Below are positions 16,529 through 25,055 of a DNA stretch of 43,490 nt, piece by piece. Source of the DNA: Paraburkholderia madseniana. GTDB taxonomy: Bacteria; Pseudomonadota; Gammaproteobacteria; Burkholderiales; Burkholderiaceae. The DNA lies in the NCBI RefSeq assembly GCF_009690905.1, contig NZ_VOSW01000078.1:1-43490 (forward strand). The letters are read 5' to 3'. A model generated the notes under the pieces. The model worked only from the letters and a program-made list of their open reading frames with translations, was not told where the DNA came from and ran no database searches. Position numbers and translations under genes: made by a program. Every line of letters starts with the position of its first letter. The first letter of the stretch is position 1.

Positions 16529-17425
16529 TTACTGGAAAAGAGGTTTGCCGATCGTGGTCGGCGCGACATCGTCGAAGAAGATATGCGCCTGAACCAGAAT
16601 GCCCACGTGCGAGCCGCTTGCGTGGTTGATCGGGATTTGCGCTTCAACGCCGAACTGGCCATAACGGTTGATCCAGATGAAGCCCGGATTGACCGTGCCG
16701 GTTGTCTGGCCCTGGCTTCTCGAGAGCGGAATTTCCACCAGCGGAATCACGTTCGCCAATGGTTGCGGCAAGCCGATGTCATGCACGTGCTGCTGCAGAT
16801 ACGGCAGGCTGTATTGCACCGTGAAGCCGTAGTTGAACGCGTTCGGCTGCCCCGCACCGGTGGTCAGTGCCGGGCCGGCTTCACCCGTGATCGCGATCGG
16901 CCGCAGATAAGCGAGCGATGCCGGAAGATCGCCCATACCCTTGCCGGCGAAAATCGTCGGCGAGATCGTCGAAAAGTTGCTCGCGATCGCGCGGCTTCCC
17001 GTGCCGCCAAGTTCGGCGTTCACACCGACCGAGGTCATGAATTCGTGTTCATCGTTGACGTACAGCAGGTACTTCAAACCGACGCCGAAGTTGTCGAAGC
17101 CGCGCGCCTTCGGATTGTTTTGCATCGCGTACGTGCCGTCTACCGAGACCGCCAGCCGCGGCGTGATCAGCTTGTCGTACTCAAAGTCGAAGGTATTGAT
17201 GCTTTGATCGCCGGCGTCGCCCGGTACGCGCTGGTGGCCGTATTCGAGGTTGGCTTCGTCGCCGACACCGGGATCGTCGACGGCCATCGTCGCCGGAAAG
17301 ATGCGATTACCCGCAATCGCGTGAGCACTGGCGAGTGAAGGAGCGAAGAGAAATACGCCGGCGGTAGCCGCAACGAGCGACGCCGCGCGCAGCGATATCG
17401 CGCTGCGCGTTGTCTGGGTTTGCAT
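16529..17425 (-). CDS. Putative outer-membrane beta-barrel protein, metal-associated
   Basis: A 298-residue protein with a signal peptide (cleavage near LASAHA) and amphipathic alternating strands through the mature part, ending in IGKPLFQ with the Phe near the C terminus common in outer-membrane barrels. Segments such as NTFDFEYDKLITPRLAVSV and NYGFTVQYSLPYLQQ are strand-like. No specific family is recognised with certainty. It lies 30 bp upstream of copC in the same orientation, so involvement in copper or another metal is inferred from context. The start has AGGA at good spacing. Confidence 0.7.
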   Translation of the reverse strand: MQTQTTRSAISLRAASLVAATAGVFLFAPSLASAHAIAGNRIFPATMAVDDPGVGDEANLEYGHQRVPGDAGDQSINTFDFEYDKLITPRLAVSVDGTYAMQNNPKARGFDNFGVGLKYLLYVNDEHEFMTSVGVNAELGGTGSRAIASNFSTISPTIFAGKGMGDLPASLAYLRPIAITGEAGPALTTGAGQPNAFNYGFTVQYSLPYLQQHVHDIGLPQPLANVIPLVEIPLSRSQGQTTGTVNPGFIWINRYGQFGVEAQIPINHASGSHVGILVQAHIFFDDVAPTTIGKPLFQ

Positions 17426-17530
17426 GGTTCATCCTGTTCATAGGTTGTGACAATGCCGGCACACGCCTCGACAGACGGACGTGCGGCGGCATCGCGATGC
17501 GGTCATGGCATCGCAACGGTATGACTCGAA

Positions 17531-17965
17531 TCAGGATGGGAACGGAGGAGCGCGAGGCTGCGCGAAGGTGAGCGGTTCGACGCGGCGAAGCCGCTCGAAG
17601 CGGGTCGCGACGGTGTGCTGGACAGCACGGACGGTGACGAAGAACAGCGCCTCGACGCTGGGCACCGCCGGCATGTGGGCGAGCAGACTGCAATAGCCGC
17701 AGGCGTCGCCGTCGGACATGGCAGCGTGTTGAGCGTGTTTGCTGCCGGGGTCGTCCGATGCCTGATCCTGCATGGAGGGCATCGAGGACATGGCTTCCAT
17801 TCCCGGCATGGAAGCCATTGACGGCATCGAGCAATGCTCGCCTTCCATTCCGGCTTCACCGCCGTTGCGTGCGGCGAGCGAATGCGAGATCGTTGGCGCG
17901 AGCGTGGCCATCAGGATCGCAAACAATCCCAGCCAACTGCCGATCTTCCGATGGAAACGACTCAA
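17531..17965 (-). CDS. Met-rich DUF2946 protein
   Basis: A 144-residue exported or membrane-anchored protein. It has a hydrophobic N-terminal segment (WLGLFAILMATLAPTIS), then a Met-rich stretch (nine Met between residues 40 and 83, several as MPSM or MPGM) containing H44-C45. The DUF2946 hallmark follows, ACGYCSLLAHMP, with C89 and C92. These are typical soft-metal ligands, and DUF2946 proteins often neighbour copper genes. Translation appears to start at TTG (17965), since the next ATG would remove the hydrophobic segment. The start is therefore less certain than the gene. Confidence 0.75.
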   Translation of the reverse strand: MSRFHRKIGSWLGLFAILMATLAPTISHSLAARNGGEAGMEGEHCSMPSMASMPGMEAMSSMPSMQDQASDDPGSKHAQHAAMSDGDACGYCSLLAHMPAVPSVEALFFVTVRAVQHTVATRFERLRRVEPLTFAQPRAPPFPS

Positions 17966-18118
17966 GATGCGCCCGGCGACACGATTAGAAGCTGTCGTGG
18001 ATTATGCCATGGCCTATCGCGTGTCCTGGCCGGCAAGGCGCCGGTTATGCCGAACATTTCGCCTATATGCTGCAGACAGTGGACAATGCCTCATTCCGGC
18101 TATCGGCATGGAGTGCCC

Positions 18119-19462
18119 ATGAAAGCGCATCGCCCGCGTCTCCCGCACTTACCCGGCGATCATTCGCATGTGGAGTGGCGCGATCACACCCTGCCTTACG
18201 TCATCGTGGCAGCGCTTTTCGTGCTGATGGTCACGCTGATCGTCTGGCTGGTCGATCCGGCGCCGCCGAAAACCATCACGATGAGCGCGGGCCCGCACGA
18301 CAGTTCGTTCCTCGTCACCGCGGATCAGTACAAGAAGATCCTCGCCCGCAACGGCATCACGCTGAAGGTGCTGGAATCCGACGGCTCGGTGCAGAACCTG
18401 CATCGTCTGCTCGACCCGAAACAGCATGTCGATCTCGCGCTCGTGCAAGGGGGCGTGGCCGACGGGCTCGACACGTCATCGCTGATGTCGCTCGGCAGCG
18501 TTTTCTATATTCCGGTGGTGGTGTTCTATCGCGGCACGGGTATCAGCGAGCTTTCAGAACTGGAAGGCAAACGGATTGCAATCGGCCGCGAAGGCAGCGG
18601 CACGCGCCTCCTCTCGCTCAAACTGCTGGAAGCAAATGGCATCAGACCGGGCGGTGACACCGTGCTGGTGCCGAGCGACGGCATGCAGGCCGCCACGCAA
18701 CTCGTGGCGGGCGATGTCGACGCGGCGATCCTGAACGGCGACTCGGCCACGCGCGGCTTGATGCTGCGGCTCCTGAAAGTGCCCGGCATCTCCGCGATGA
18801 ATTTCGACGAAGCCACCGCCTATACGCGCCTCTTTCCCTATCTCGAGGAGCTCGACCTACCGCCCGGCGTGCTGGATCTCAAGCGCAGAATTCCGCCCGA
18901 CACCATTCATCTGATCAGTCCAACGGCCGAACTCGTGGCCCGGAGCAATTTGCATCCGGCCATTTCCGACTTATTGATCGAGGCCGCGCAGGAGGTGCAT
19001 GGCATGCCAGGGCTGTTGCAGCACGCGGGGGAGTTCCCGAGCCCGGTTGCCCATGAATATCAGATCAGCGAAGACGCCCAGCGCTACTACAAGACCGGCA
19101 AGAGTTTTCTGTACCGCGCGCTGCCGTTCTGGCTCGCGAGCATTGGCGACCGCACGCTCGTTCTGCTGCTGCCGATGGCAGTGCTGCTGTTTCCGGCGAT
19201 GCGGCTGATCCCGGCGCTGTACCGCTGGCGCGTGCGCTCGCGCATCTATCGCTATTACGGTGCGCTGATTGCGATCGAGCGCGGCGCGCTCGCCGACTCG
19301 ACCGAGGAGGAGCGCAAGCAGCTTTTCGCGGAGCTCGATCAAATCGAGGTGTCGCTTAACCGCTTGCGTATGCCGTTGGCATACGCCGACGCGTTCTATG
19401 TGCTGCGCGAGCACGTCGGCTTCGTGCGGGTCCGGCTGGCGGCACAAGGCAGCGCCCCTTAA
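18119..19462 (+). CDS. Membrane-anchored TAXI-family solute-binding protein
   Basis: TAXI proteins are periplasmic binding subunits of TRAP transporters. This 447-residue version keeps an N-terminal membrane helix (YVIVAALFVLMVTLIVWLV) without a clear cleavage site. The binding domain is PKTITMSAGPHDSSF through LVQGGVAD, GKRIAIGREGSGTR and GDVDAAILNGDSATR. A second helix (about 345-365) and a cytoplasmic charged tail follow. No DctQ or DctM subunit is nearby, so it is an orphan and may sense rather than transport. The start at 18119 has GGAG; an earlier in-frame ATG at 18089 is possible. Confidence 0.85.
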   Translation: MKAHRPRLPHLPGDHSHVEWRDHTLPYVIVAALFVLMVTLIVWLVDPAPPKTITMSAGPHDSSFLVTADQYKKILARNGITLKVLESDGSVQNLHRLLDPKQHVDLALVQGGVADGLDTSSLMSLGSVFYIPVVVFYRGTGISELSELEGKRIAIGREGSGTRLLSLKLLEANGIRPGGDTVLVPSDGMQAATQLVAGDVDAAILNGDSATRGLMLRLLKVPGISAMNFDEATAYTRLFPYLEELDLPPGVLDLKRRIPPDTIHLISPTAELVARSNLHPAISDLLIEAAQEVHGMPGLLQHAGEFPSPVAHEYQISEDAQRYYKTGKSFLYRALPFWLASIGDRTLVLLLPMAVLLFPAMRLIPALYRWRVRSRIYRYYGALIAIERGALADSTEEERKQLFAELDQIEVSLNRLRMPLAYADAFYVLREHVGFVRVRLAAQGSAP

Positions 19463-19480
19463 CGGGGCGGCCGGCCTTAT

Positions 19481-20197
19481 TTACGCTTCGGCAGTGGCCG
19501 ACGGTGCTGCCGGCGGCGTTGTCGATTCAGCGGCGGGGGTGTCCGGCGAGGCAGCCTGCGGCTGGCTCTCCGCCTCGGCTTGCGGGGTGGCCGCTGCTTG
19601 CGCTGCATCATCAACCGAAACGACCGATGCAGCAGAGGCATTGGCGGACGCGTCAGCCGACGAAGCCGCAGCTTTCGCCGCGCCCCGACCCGCACGATGC
19701 GCCTGCAGACGCTGCGCGCCGGCCGCTTCCTGGGCCGTCACCTTGCCTGCTTCGCCACCCGTCAGATCGACGCGCGCGGCACCTTCAACCAGGCATTTCC
19801 AGTAGCGGCTGCCACGGCACCAGGTCTTGATCGCGTCGCGCAACTCGGCTTCGCTCAGCGACAGCTCCTTCGCGTGAACCACGAGATCCTCGAAGATGCC
19901 GACCTTCAGCGGCAGCTTGGGCGCCGGATTCTTCGGGAAAACATTCGGGAAGCGCTTTTGCAGTCTCCCGATCGATTTCACCACCGGGTCCACCGGCTTC
20001 GCGTCGGCCGCGGGCCTGGCGTCAGCCGCCGGCTTGGCGTCGGTCGCTGGCTTGTGACCAGGCGCGGCACGACGCGGCGGCGACGGCTTGCGCGCAGGCT
20101 TCGCACCGGGCTTGGCGACCGGCTTGGCCGCAGGCGCAGCTTCGGCGCGTGCCGCAGCCAGTTGCTTCTTCAATTCAGCGAGTTGTTCGAAACCCAT
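19481..20197 (-). CDS. proQ: ProQ/FinO-domain RNA chaperone
   Basis: A 238-residue RNA-binding protein. The ProQ/FinO domain occupies about residues 75-165, with SIGRLQKRFPNVFPKNPAPKL, LKVGIFEDLVVHAKELSLSE and RDAIKTWCRGSRYWKCLVEGA. It is flanked by a basic Ala/Lys/Pro-rich N-terminal linker and a long low-complexity Ala/Ser/Glu C-terminal tail. Such proteins bind structured small RNAs and mRNA 3' ends. The ATG at 20197 is preferred over a TTG three codons upstream. It is convergent with the TAXI gene, only 18 bp away. Confidence 0.9.
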   Translation of the reverse strand: MGFEQLAELKKQLAAARAEAAPAAKPVAKPGAKPARKPSPPRRAAPGHKPATDAKPAADARPAADAKPVDPVVKSIGRLQKRFPNVFPKNPAPKLPLKVGIFEDLVVHAKELSLSEAELRDAIKTWCRGSRYWKCLVEGAARVDLTGGEAGKVTAQEAAGAQRLQAHRAGRGAAKAAASSADASANASAASVVSVDDAAQAAATPQAEAESQPQAASPDTPAAESTTPPAAPSATAEA

Positions 20198-20293
20198 AGC
20201 GCACAATCAATCGAGAAAGACAAGATTGTAGCAGCGTGTTGAAACATGCTCGTGAGAGGCCGCGCGGCGCCGTGGGCCAGCCGTGGCGAACGG

Positions 20294-21658
20294 TCAGCTT
20301 CTAACCGCCACAGGCGCCGCAACCTCAACCGCCGTCAGGCCAAAAACCGACACGCACAAGCCGAGCCCGCCGGTGTTGTTGCGCAGGGAAAGCCGCAGTT
20401 GATGCCGTGCGGCGATCCGCGCCACAATCGCCAATCCAAGTCCGCTGCCCTCGCCCTTCGCCTCTTGCCCTCGATAAAACCGGTCGAAAACCCGTTCGAT
20501 CTCAGCCTCCGGTATCCCGGACCCGCTGTCCACGACATCAAATCCCACCCGCTCGCCCGACCGTTTCAGAATCACGTCGACACGCCCACCCCGCGGCGTA
20601 TGCCGGATCGCATTGTTGATCAGGTTGCCCAACAGAACACTCATCCCATGCGGCTCAGCCAGCGCCGTATAGACATCGTAGTTCGCTCGAGCGTCTTCAC
20701 ACACAAGCCCGAGATCGATCTCCTTCGTCTCCGCGAGCAGCGAAAAATCGCCGACGACCTGCTCGCCGATCCGGCGCAAACTCACCGGCACCATCGACGT
20801 CACCGGATGCGCGTCCTCACGCGCCAACGTCAACAATTGCTGCACCAGGTGAATGATCCGGTTGACCCGCCCCTCGACGCGCTCCAGCGTTTGCCCCTCG
20901 CCCTTTAGCGAGCCGTCACGGGAAGCCGCCTGCAATTGCAGCTTCAGCGCCGCAAGCGGCGAGCGCAACTCATGCGCGGCATCGGCGATAAACGTGCGCT
21001 GCGCCTGCGAAGCAACGTTCAGACGTTGCAGCAGATCGTTGAGCGCTTGTACCAGCGGCTTGATTTCGACCGGCACGCTGCCGTCCAGATGCAACGGTTC
21101 CAGCGAATCGAGCGAACGGGTCGTCAGCGCGCGCGTCAGCCCGCCGATCGGCGCCAGCCCCCTTGCCACCACCAGCAGCACCAGCACGATCGTCACCGGC
21201 ACCAGCAGGCCGAGCGGCCAGAGCGTATGCAGCGCCAGAGTCAGCGCAAGGTCCTCGCGCACGGAGATCGGTTGCGCAACCTGGATATAACGGTCACGCT
21301 GTTCCAACCCGAACGCGCGCCAGTGACTCTCGCCGCGCTCGACCGTGCTGAAACCCGCAGGCAAACGCGAGAACACCGGCGCCTGCATCGAGTGATAGAT
21401 GAGCTTGCCGGACCGGTCCCAGATTTCGATCACGACCCGGTCGTCGGCCAGATCGCCCAGGTCGGGATTGCTATGCTCGCCGTCGCCCGCACCGGCCAGA
21501 TTCGACGGCAACGACAGCGCCACGGTATGCAGTTCGTAGTCGAACAGTTCGCCCGCTTCTTCGCGCGCGGTGTGAAAGATGCCGAAGCCGGCCACGCCCG
21601 AGGCCGCGGCCAGCCCGAAAATCAGCCAGCCCAGCAGCCAGCGGCGAATCGACGTCAT
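20294..21658 (-). CDS. Sensor histidine kinase, QseC/PmrB-like
   Basis: A 454-residue inner-membrane kinase. It has two membrane segments bracketing a periplasmic sensor of about 130 residues, then a HAMP linker. The phosphoacceptor is H229 in ADAAHELRSPLAAL; the ATP-binding domain has NLINNAIRHTP, VVDSGSGIPEAEI and GEGSGLGLAIV. The ATG at 21658 overlaps the response-regulator stop (TGATG) and follows AGAGG; a GTG two codons upstream is too close to the ribosome-binding site. It pairs with the regulator 21658-22317 and is probably controlled from the array at 22362-22454. Confidence 0.93.
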   Translation of the reverse strand: MTSIRRWLLGWLIFGLAAASGVAGFGIFHTAREEAGELFDYELHTVALSLPSNLAGAGDGEHSNPDLGDLADDRVVIEIWDRSGKLIYHSMQAPVFSRLPAGFSTVERGESHWRAFGLEQRDRYIQVAQPISVREDLALTLALHTLWPLGLLVPVTIVLVLLVVARGLAPIGGLTRALTTRSLDSLEPLHLDGSVPVEIKPLVQALNDLLQRLNVASQAQRTFIADAAHELRSPLAALKLQLQAASRDGSLKGEGQTLERVEGRVNRIIHLVQQLLTLAREDAHPVTSMVPVSLRRIGEQVVGDFSLLAETKEIDLGLVCEDARANYDVYTALAEPHGMSVLLGNLINNAIRHTPRGGRVDVILKRSGERVGFDVVDSGSGIPEAEIERVFDRFYRGQEAKGEGSGLGLAIVARIAARHQLRLSLRNNTGGLGLCVSVFGLTAVEVAAPVAVRS

Positions 21659-22317
21659 CAGCACCTCTTCAGACGGTAGCCCACGCCGCGCACGGTCACG
21701 ACCTGCTCCGCGCCGATCTTGCGCCGCAAGCTGTGTACATGCACTTCGATGGTGTTGCTGCCCACCTCCTCGCCCCAGCCGTATAGCTTCTCTTCCAGCT
21801 CAGGCTTGGTGAACACGCGCGTGGGCTCTTCGATCAACGCCTGCAGCAGGGCGAACTCGCGCGGCACGAGCGGCAGCAGTTCGCCGCCTTTGGTGACTTC
21901 GTGCGCCGCGGGATCGAGCGTGAGCTCGCCGTGCGCATAGACGGGCTGCTTCTGCCCGGTGCGCCGCCGCAAGAGCGCGCGCACCCGCGCGGCCAGTTCG
22001 TCGAGGTCGAATGGTTTGATCAGATAATCGTCGGCGCCCGCATCGAGGCCGCGAATCCGCTCGTCGACCGCGTCGCGCGCGGTCAGGATGATCACCGGCG
22101 CGGCGCCTCCGCTCTTGCGGTAGGTATTGAGCACGTCGATGCCGTCCTTCTTCGGCAGGCCGAGATCGAGCAGCACGAGGTCGTACACGCCGTTGCCCAG
22201 CGACAGCTCCGCCGCACGGCCGTCTTCGGCCCAGTCGATCGCGTAGCCCGAGCGGCGCATCGCGCCCAACACCGTCTCCGCAATCATGTCGTCGTCTTCG
22301 ACCAGTAGCAGACGCAT
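21658..22317 (-). CDS. OmpR-family response regulator, PmrA/QseB-like
   Basis: A 219-residue DNA-binding response regulator. The receiver domain has the acidic pocket (E7, D8, D9), the phosphoacceptor D51 in LVLLDLGLP and K101-type switch residues in YLIKPFDLDEL. A winged-helix output domain follows, with SNTIEVHVHSLRRKIG and VRGVGYRL. The start follows AGGAGAGGCC. It is divergent from the RND efflux operon, which is probably its target, and overlaps its cognate kinase gene. PmrA/QseB proteins bind direct repeats with an 11-bp period, the arrangement seen at 22362-22454. Confidence 0.93.
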   Translation of the reverse strand: MRLLLVEDDDMIAETVLGAMRRSGYAIDWAEDGRAAELSLGNGVYDLVLLDLGLPKKDGIDVLNTYRKSGGAAPVIILTARDAVDERIRGLDAGADDYLIKPFDLDELAARVRALLRRRTGQKQPVYAHGELTLDPAAHEVTKGGELLPLVPREFALLQALIEEPTRVFTKPELEEKLYGWGEEVGSNTIEVHVHSLRRKIGAEQVVTVRGVGYRLKRC

Positions 22318-22361
22318 GGCCTCTCCTCTCTCCAGTTTGCCCGCATTGTCCGGCCCGTTAG

Positions 22362-22454
22362 CTTAACGCTTCCTTATGCGTTCCTTATCGGACGCTTAGG
22401 TGACGCTGAAGGGAGGCTTAGGGGACGCTTAATGTCCGTTAAGCGTTCCTTAAG
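22362..22454 (+). promoter_or_regulatory. Array of 11-bp-period CTTA half-sites (PmrA/QseB-type)
   Basis: CTTA begins at 22362, 22373, 22384, 22395, 22417 and 22428, and CTGA fills the missing place at 22406, giving seven consecutive 11-bp steps. GTTA at 22438 and CTTA at 22449 continue with an 11-bp step after a one-base offset. PmrA boxes are two YTTAA half-sites one helical turn apart; here there are about nine. The array lies between the divergent regulator and efflux genes and is oriented towards the efflux operon. The last half-site ends 77 bp before the efflux start codon. Confidence 0.75.
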
Positions 22455-22531
22455 CTCCATATCAGCAGAATCGGCACCTGTTCTGCGACATCCGCTCGCG
22501 GCTGCCCCATCTATTGTTCAGGAGCCGGATT

Positions 22532-23938
22532 TTGCCCGTTTTCAACGCCGCCGCAGCCGCACGGTTGCGCGTGCTCGTGCCGATCTGCGCGATGCTGCTC
22601 GGCGGGTGCTCGTGGTATCACCGCGAGCCACTCGCACCGCAGGATACGTCGACCTCGGCCCGCTCGCTCGAACGCATCCAGATCGATCCGTCCACCATGC
22701 CGCTGCCCGAACTGGCCGCGCATCGCTTCGATCCGTCCGACGGGCTCGACATCGACGAAGTCGCGATGCTTGCAGTGGCGAACAATCCCGACCTGAAACT
22801 GGCCCGCGACGATCTCGGCATTGCCCGGGCTCAGGCTTATTCAGCCGGACTGTTGCCCGACCCGCAACTGAGCGTATCGAGCGATTATCCGGGCGCGGCC
22901 GGCGCGACGCGCGCATTCAATTACGGTCTGAGCATCGACGTGATGGCGATCGTGCTGCGCAGCGCGAACAAACAATCCGCCGACGCGACGGTAGCCAAAA
23001 CCGATCTCGGGCTGCTGTGGCAGGAATGGCAGATCGTCGCCCAGGCGCGGCAGTTGTTCATCAAGACGCGCTTCCAGCAGGACACGCTGCCGCTGCTGCA
23101 ACAGCAGCGCGACCTCGCGCGCACGCGTTACGAGCGCATGGCCGAAGCGCGCCGCGACGGCAATCTGACCGACGACACGCTGACCGCCGCGCTCACCGCC
23201 TACAGCGACGCACGCAAGCAATACACGGACGCCGAACGGGCCGCGGAACAGACGCATCACGATCTGAACGCGCTGCTCGGCCTCTCGCCGGGGGTGCAGT
23301 TGCAGCTCACCGGCAACGAAGACGCGACCGAATTGCCCGATGCGACGCTCGACGCGGCGCTCGCCAAACTCGCGCAGCGCCGTCCGGATCTGATCGCGCT
23401 GCAGGCGGGCTATGAAGCGCAGGAGCAGAAATACCGCGCGGCGATTCTCAGCCAGTTTCCGAGTCTTTCAGTGGGTTTCGTGCGCGCGCGCGACACCTCG
23501 AACATCTACACCAGCGGCTTCCAGATCAATCTGAGTTTGCCGATCTTCAACCGCAATCAAGGCAACGTCGCGATCGAAAAAGCGACGCGTCAGCGCCTGC
23601 GCGACGAATATCAGTCACGCCTGAATCAGGCTTATGCCGATGTCGCTCATATGCGCGCGGACAGCGTGATTCTCACGCGGCAGTTGCAGCAGACCGAGGC
23701 CGCGCTGCCCGATGTCGACCTTGCCGCGCAGCATGCAGCCACGGCCTACGCGCAGCACGAACTCGTGCTCGGTGCCTACACCGATGCAGAAAGCGCCGCG
23801 CTCACCAAACGTGTCGACGTCGCCACGCTGCGCGAATCGCTCGCCGAACAACGCGTCGGCTTGCAGGCATTGCTGGGCAGCGCGATCCCCGACGCCTTTT
23901 CCTCCGCTCAGACCTTCACCGACACTCATGCGAAATAG
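22532..23938 (+). CDS. TolC-family outer-membrane efflux lipoprotein
   Basis: The outer-membrane channel of a tripartite pump. Translation most likely begins at the TTG at 22532, seven bases after AGGAG. That places a lipobox LLGGC at residues 22-26, so Cys26 would be lipidated. The 468-residue protein shows two long coiled-coil repeats (for example EYQSRLNQAYADVAHMRADSV) and the NP-L and LPDPQLSVS segments of the OMF family. It overlaps the adaptor gene by 11 bp. It begins the efflux operon downstream of the half-site array. Confidence 0.88.
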   Translation: MPVFNAAAAARLRVLVPICAMLLGGCSWYHREPLAPQDTSTSARSLERIQIDPSTMPLPELAAHRFDPSDGLDIDEVAMLAVANNPDLKLARDDLGIARAQAYSAGLLPDPQLSVSSDYPGAAGATRAFNYGLSIDVMAIVLRSANKQSADATVAKTDLGLLWQEWQIVAQARQLFIKTRFQQDTLPLLQQQRDLARTRYERMAEARRDGNLTDDTLTAALTAYSDARKQYTDAERAAEQTHHDLNALLGLSPGVQLQLTGNEDATELPDATLDAALAKLAQRRPDLIALQAGYEAQEQKYRAAILSQFPSLSVGFVRARDTSNIYTSGFQINLSLPIFNRNQGNVAIEKATRQRLRDEYQSRLNQAYADVAHMRADSVILTRQLQQTEAALPDVDLAAQHAATAYAQHELVLGAYTDAESAALTKRVDVATLRESLAEQRVGLQALLGSAIPDAFSSAQTFTDTHAK

Positions 23939-25055
23939 TCCACTTGCGGCGCGGCGACCGCGCATTGCCACTTATGCGACTTCTCTCGCCTGCGCTGCAC
24001 TGATGAGCATCGGCGCGCATGCGGCCGGTGCGGCCAGTGCGTCCGCCGGCGACGATGCGGCCGACCAATCCGTCGTATCTGTGCAAACCGTGCGGGTGCA
24101 GCGCGCCGTCATCGCGCAACCGGTCCGCGCGTATGGCATCGTCGCGGCGTCCGCGTCGAACCTGACCACGGTTAATCTGCCGTACGTCGCGCGTATCGCG
24201 CAAATGCGCGTGCAAGCCGGACAGAGCGTGACGCGCGGCACGCCGCTTTTCGTCGTGCAGGCCGATCCAGCCGCAGTGCTCGCCGCCACCCAGGCGAAAA
24301 GCGCGGTAACGCTGGCGCAAGGCGAACTGGCGCGCACGCAATCGCTGTACGACAAAGGGCTCGCCACGCAATCGCAACTCGCCACGGCCCGCAAGGCTGC
24401 CGAGGACGCGCAGCAGGCGCTCGCGGCGCAAAACCAGACCGGTGTCGCGGGCGGCAACAAGATCATCGCGGCGCCGATCGACGGCGTGGTTTTGCAGGTA
24501 TCGGCGGCACAGGGCGATCAGGTGCAGCCCGGCGCCGCGATCCTGCAACTGGCCGGCGGTAACGGCAAGGATGCGCGCGCGAACGTCATGCTCAGCGTCG
24601 AGCCGTCGGACATCCCTGCTATCCATGCCGGCGACACGGTCACGTTGCACGGCCTGTCCACCACGCTCGCGAAGACCGCGGCAGACGGCCACGTGGTGCT
24701 GGTCGGGGCGTCGGTCGATCAGCAAAGCCAGCTCGTCAACGTCGGTGCGAACGTTCCGCTCGGACAGAGCGCATTCATTCCGGGCACGCGTGTCAGCGCC
24801 GACATCGCGACCCGCAGCGGCACGCATTGGGTGGTGCCGCGTGCCGCCGTGCTGAAAGACGACAAAGGCGCGTACGTCTTCCAGATCACGCCGCAAAACA
24901 AGGCGCGCCGCGTGGCCGTGGTCACGCAGGTCGAGAACGGCGACCGCTACGGCGTGGACGGCCCGATCGACGGCGCAGAAGGCCTCGTCGTCAGCGGCAA
25001 CTATGAGTTGAAGGACGGCATGGCGGTGCGGGCTGCTGGAGGCGCGCCGCGATGA
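23928..25055 (+). CDS. RND efflux periplasmic adaptor (MFP) subunit
   Basis: A 375-residue adaptor. It has a signal peptide (cleavage around AHAAGA), then a biotinyl/lipoyl-like hybrid motif in two halves (PYVARIAQMRVQAGQSVTRG and IAAPIDGVVLQVSAAQGDQV), a helical hairpin between them, and beta-barrel and membrane-proximal domains. The ATG at 23928 overlaps the channel gene and the stop overlaps the pump gene (ATGA). The adaptor connects the inner-membrane pump 25052-28102 to the outer-membrane channel. Confidence 0.92.
   Translation: MRNSPLAARRPRIATYATSLACAALMSIGAHAAGAASASAGDDAADQSVVSVQTVRVQRAVIAQPVRAYGIVAASASNLTTVNLPYVARIAQMRVQAGQSVTRGTPLFVVQADPAAVLAATQAKSAVTLAQGELARTQSLYDKGLATQSQLATARKAAEDAQQALAAQNQTGVAGGNKIIAAPIDGVVLQVSAAQGDQVQPGAAILQLAGGNGKDARANVMLSVEPSDIPAIHAGDTVTLHGLSTTLAKTAADGHVVLVGASVDQQSQLVNVGANVPLGQSAFIPGTRVSADIATRSGTHWVVPRAAVLKDDKGAYVFQITPQNKARRVAVVTQVENGDRYGVDGPIDGAEGLVVSGNYELKDGMAVRAAGGAPR

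Noticed and set aside
19450..19466. Hairpin GCCCC/GGGGC at the end of the TAXI gene
   Set aside because: Only five base pairs and no T-run; too weak to call a terminator between the convergent TAXI and proQ genes.
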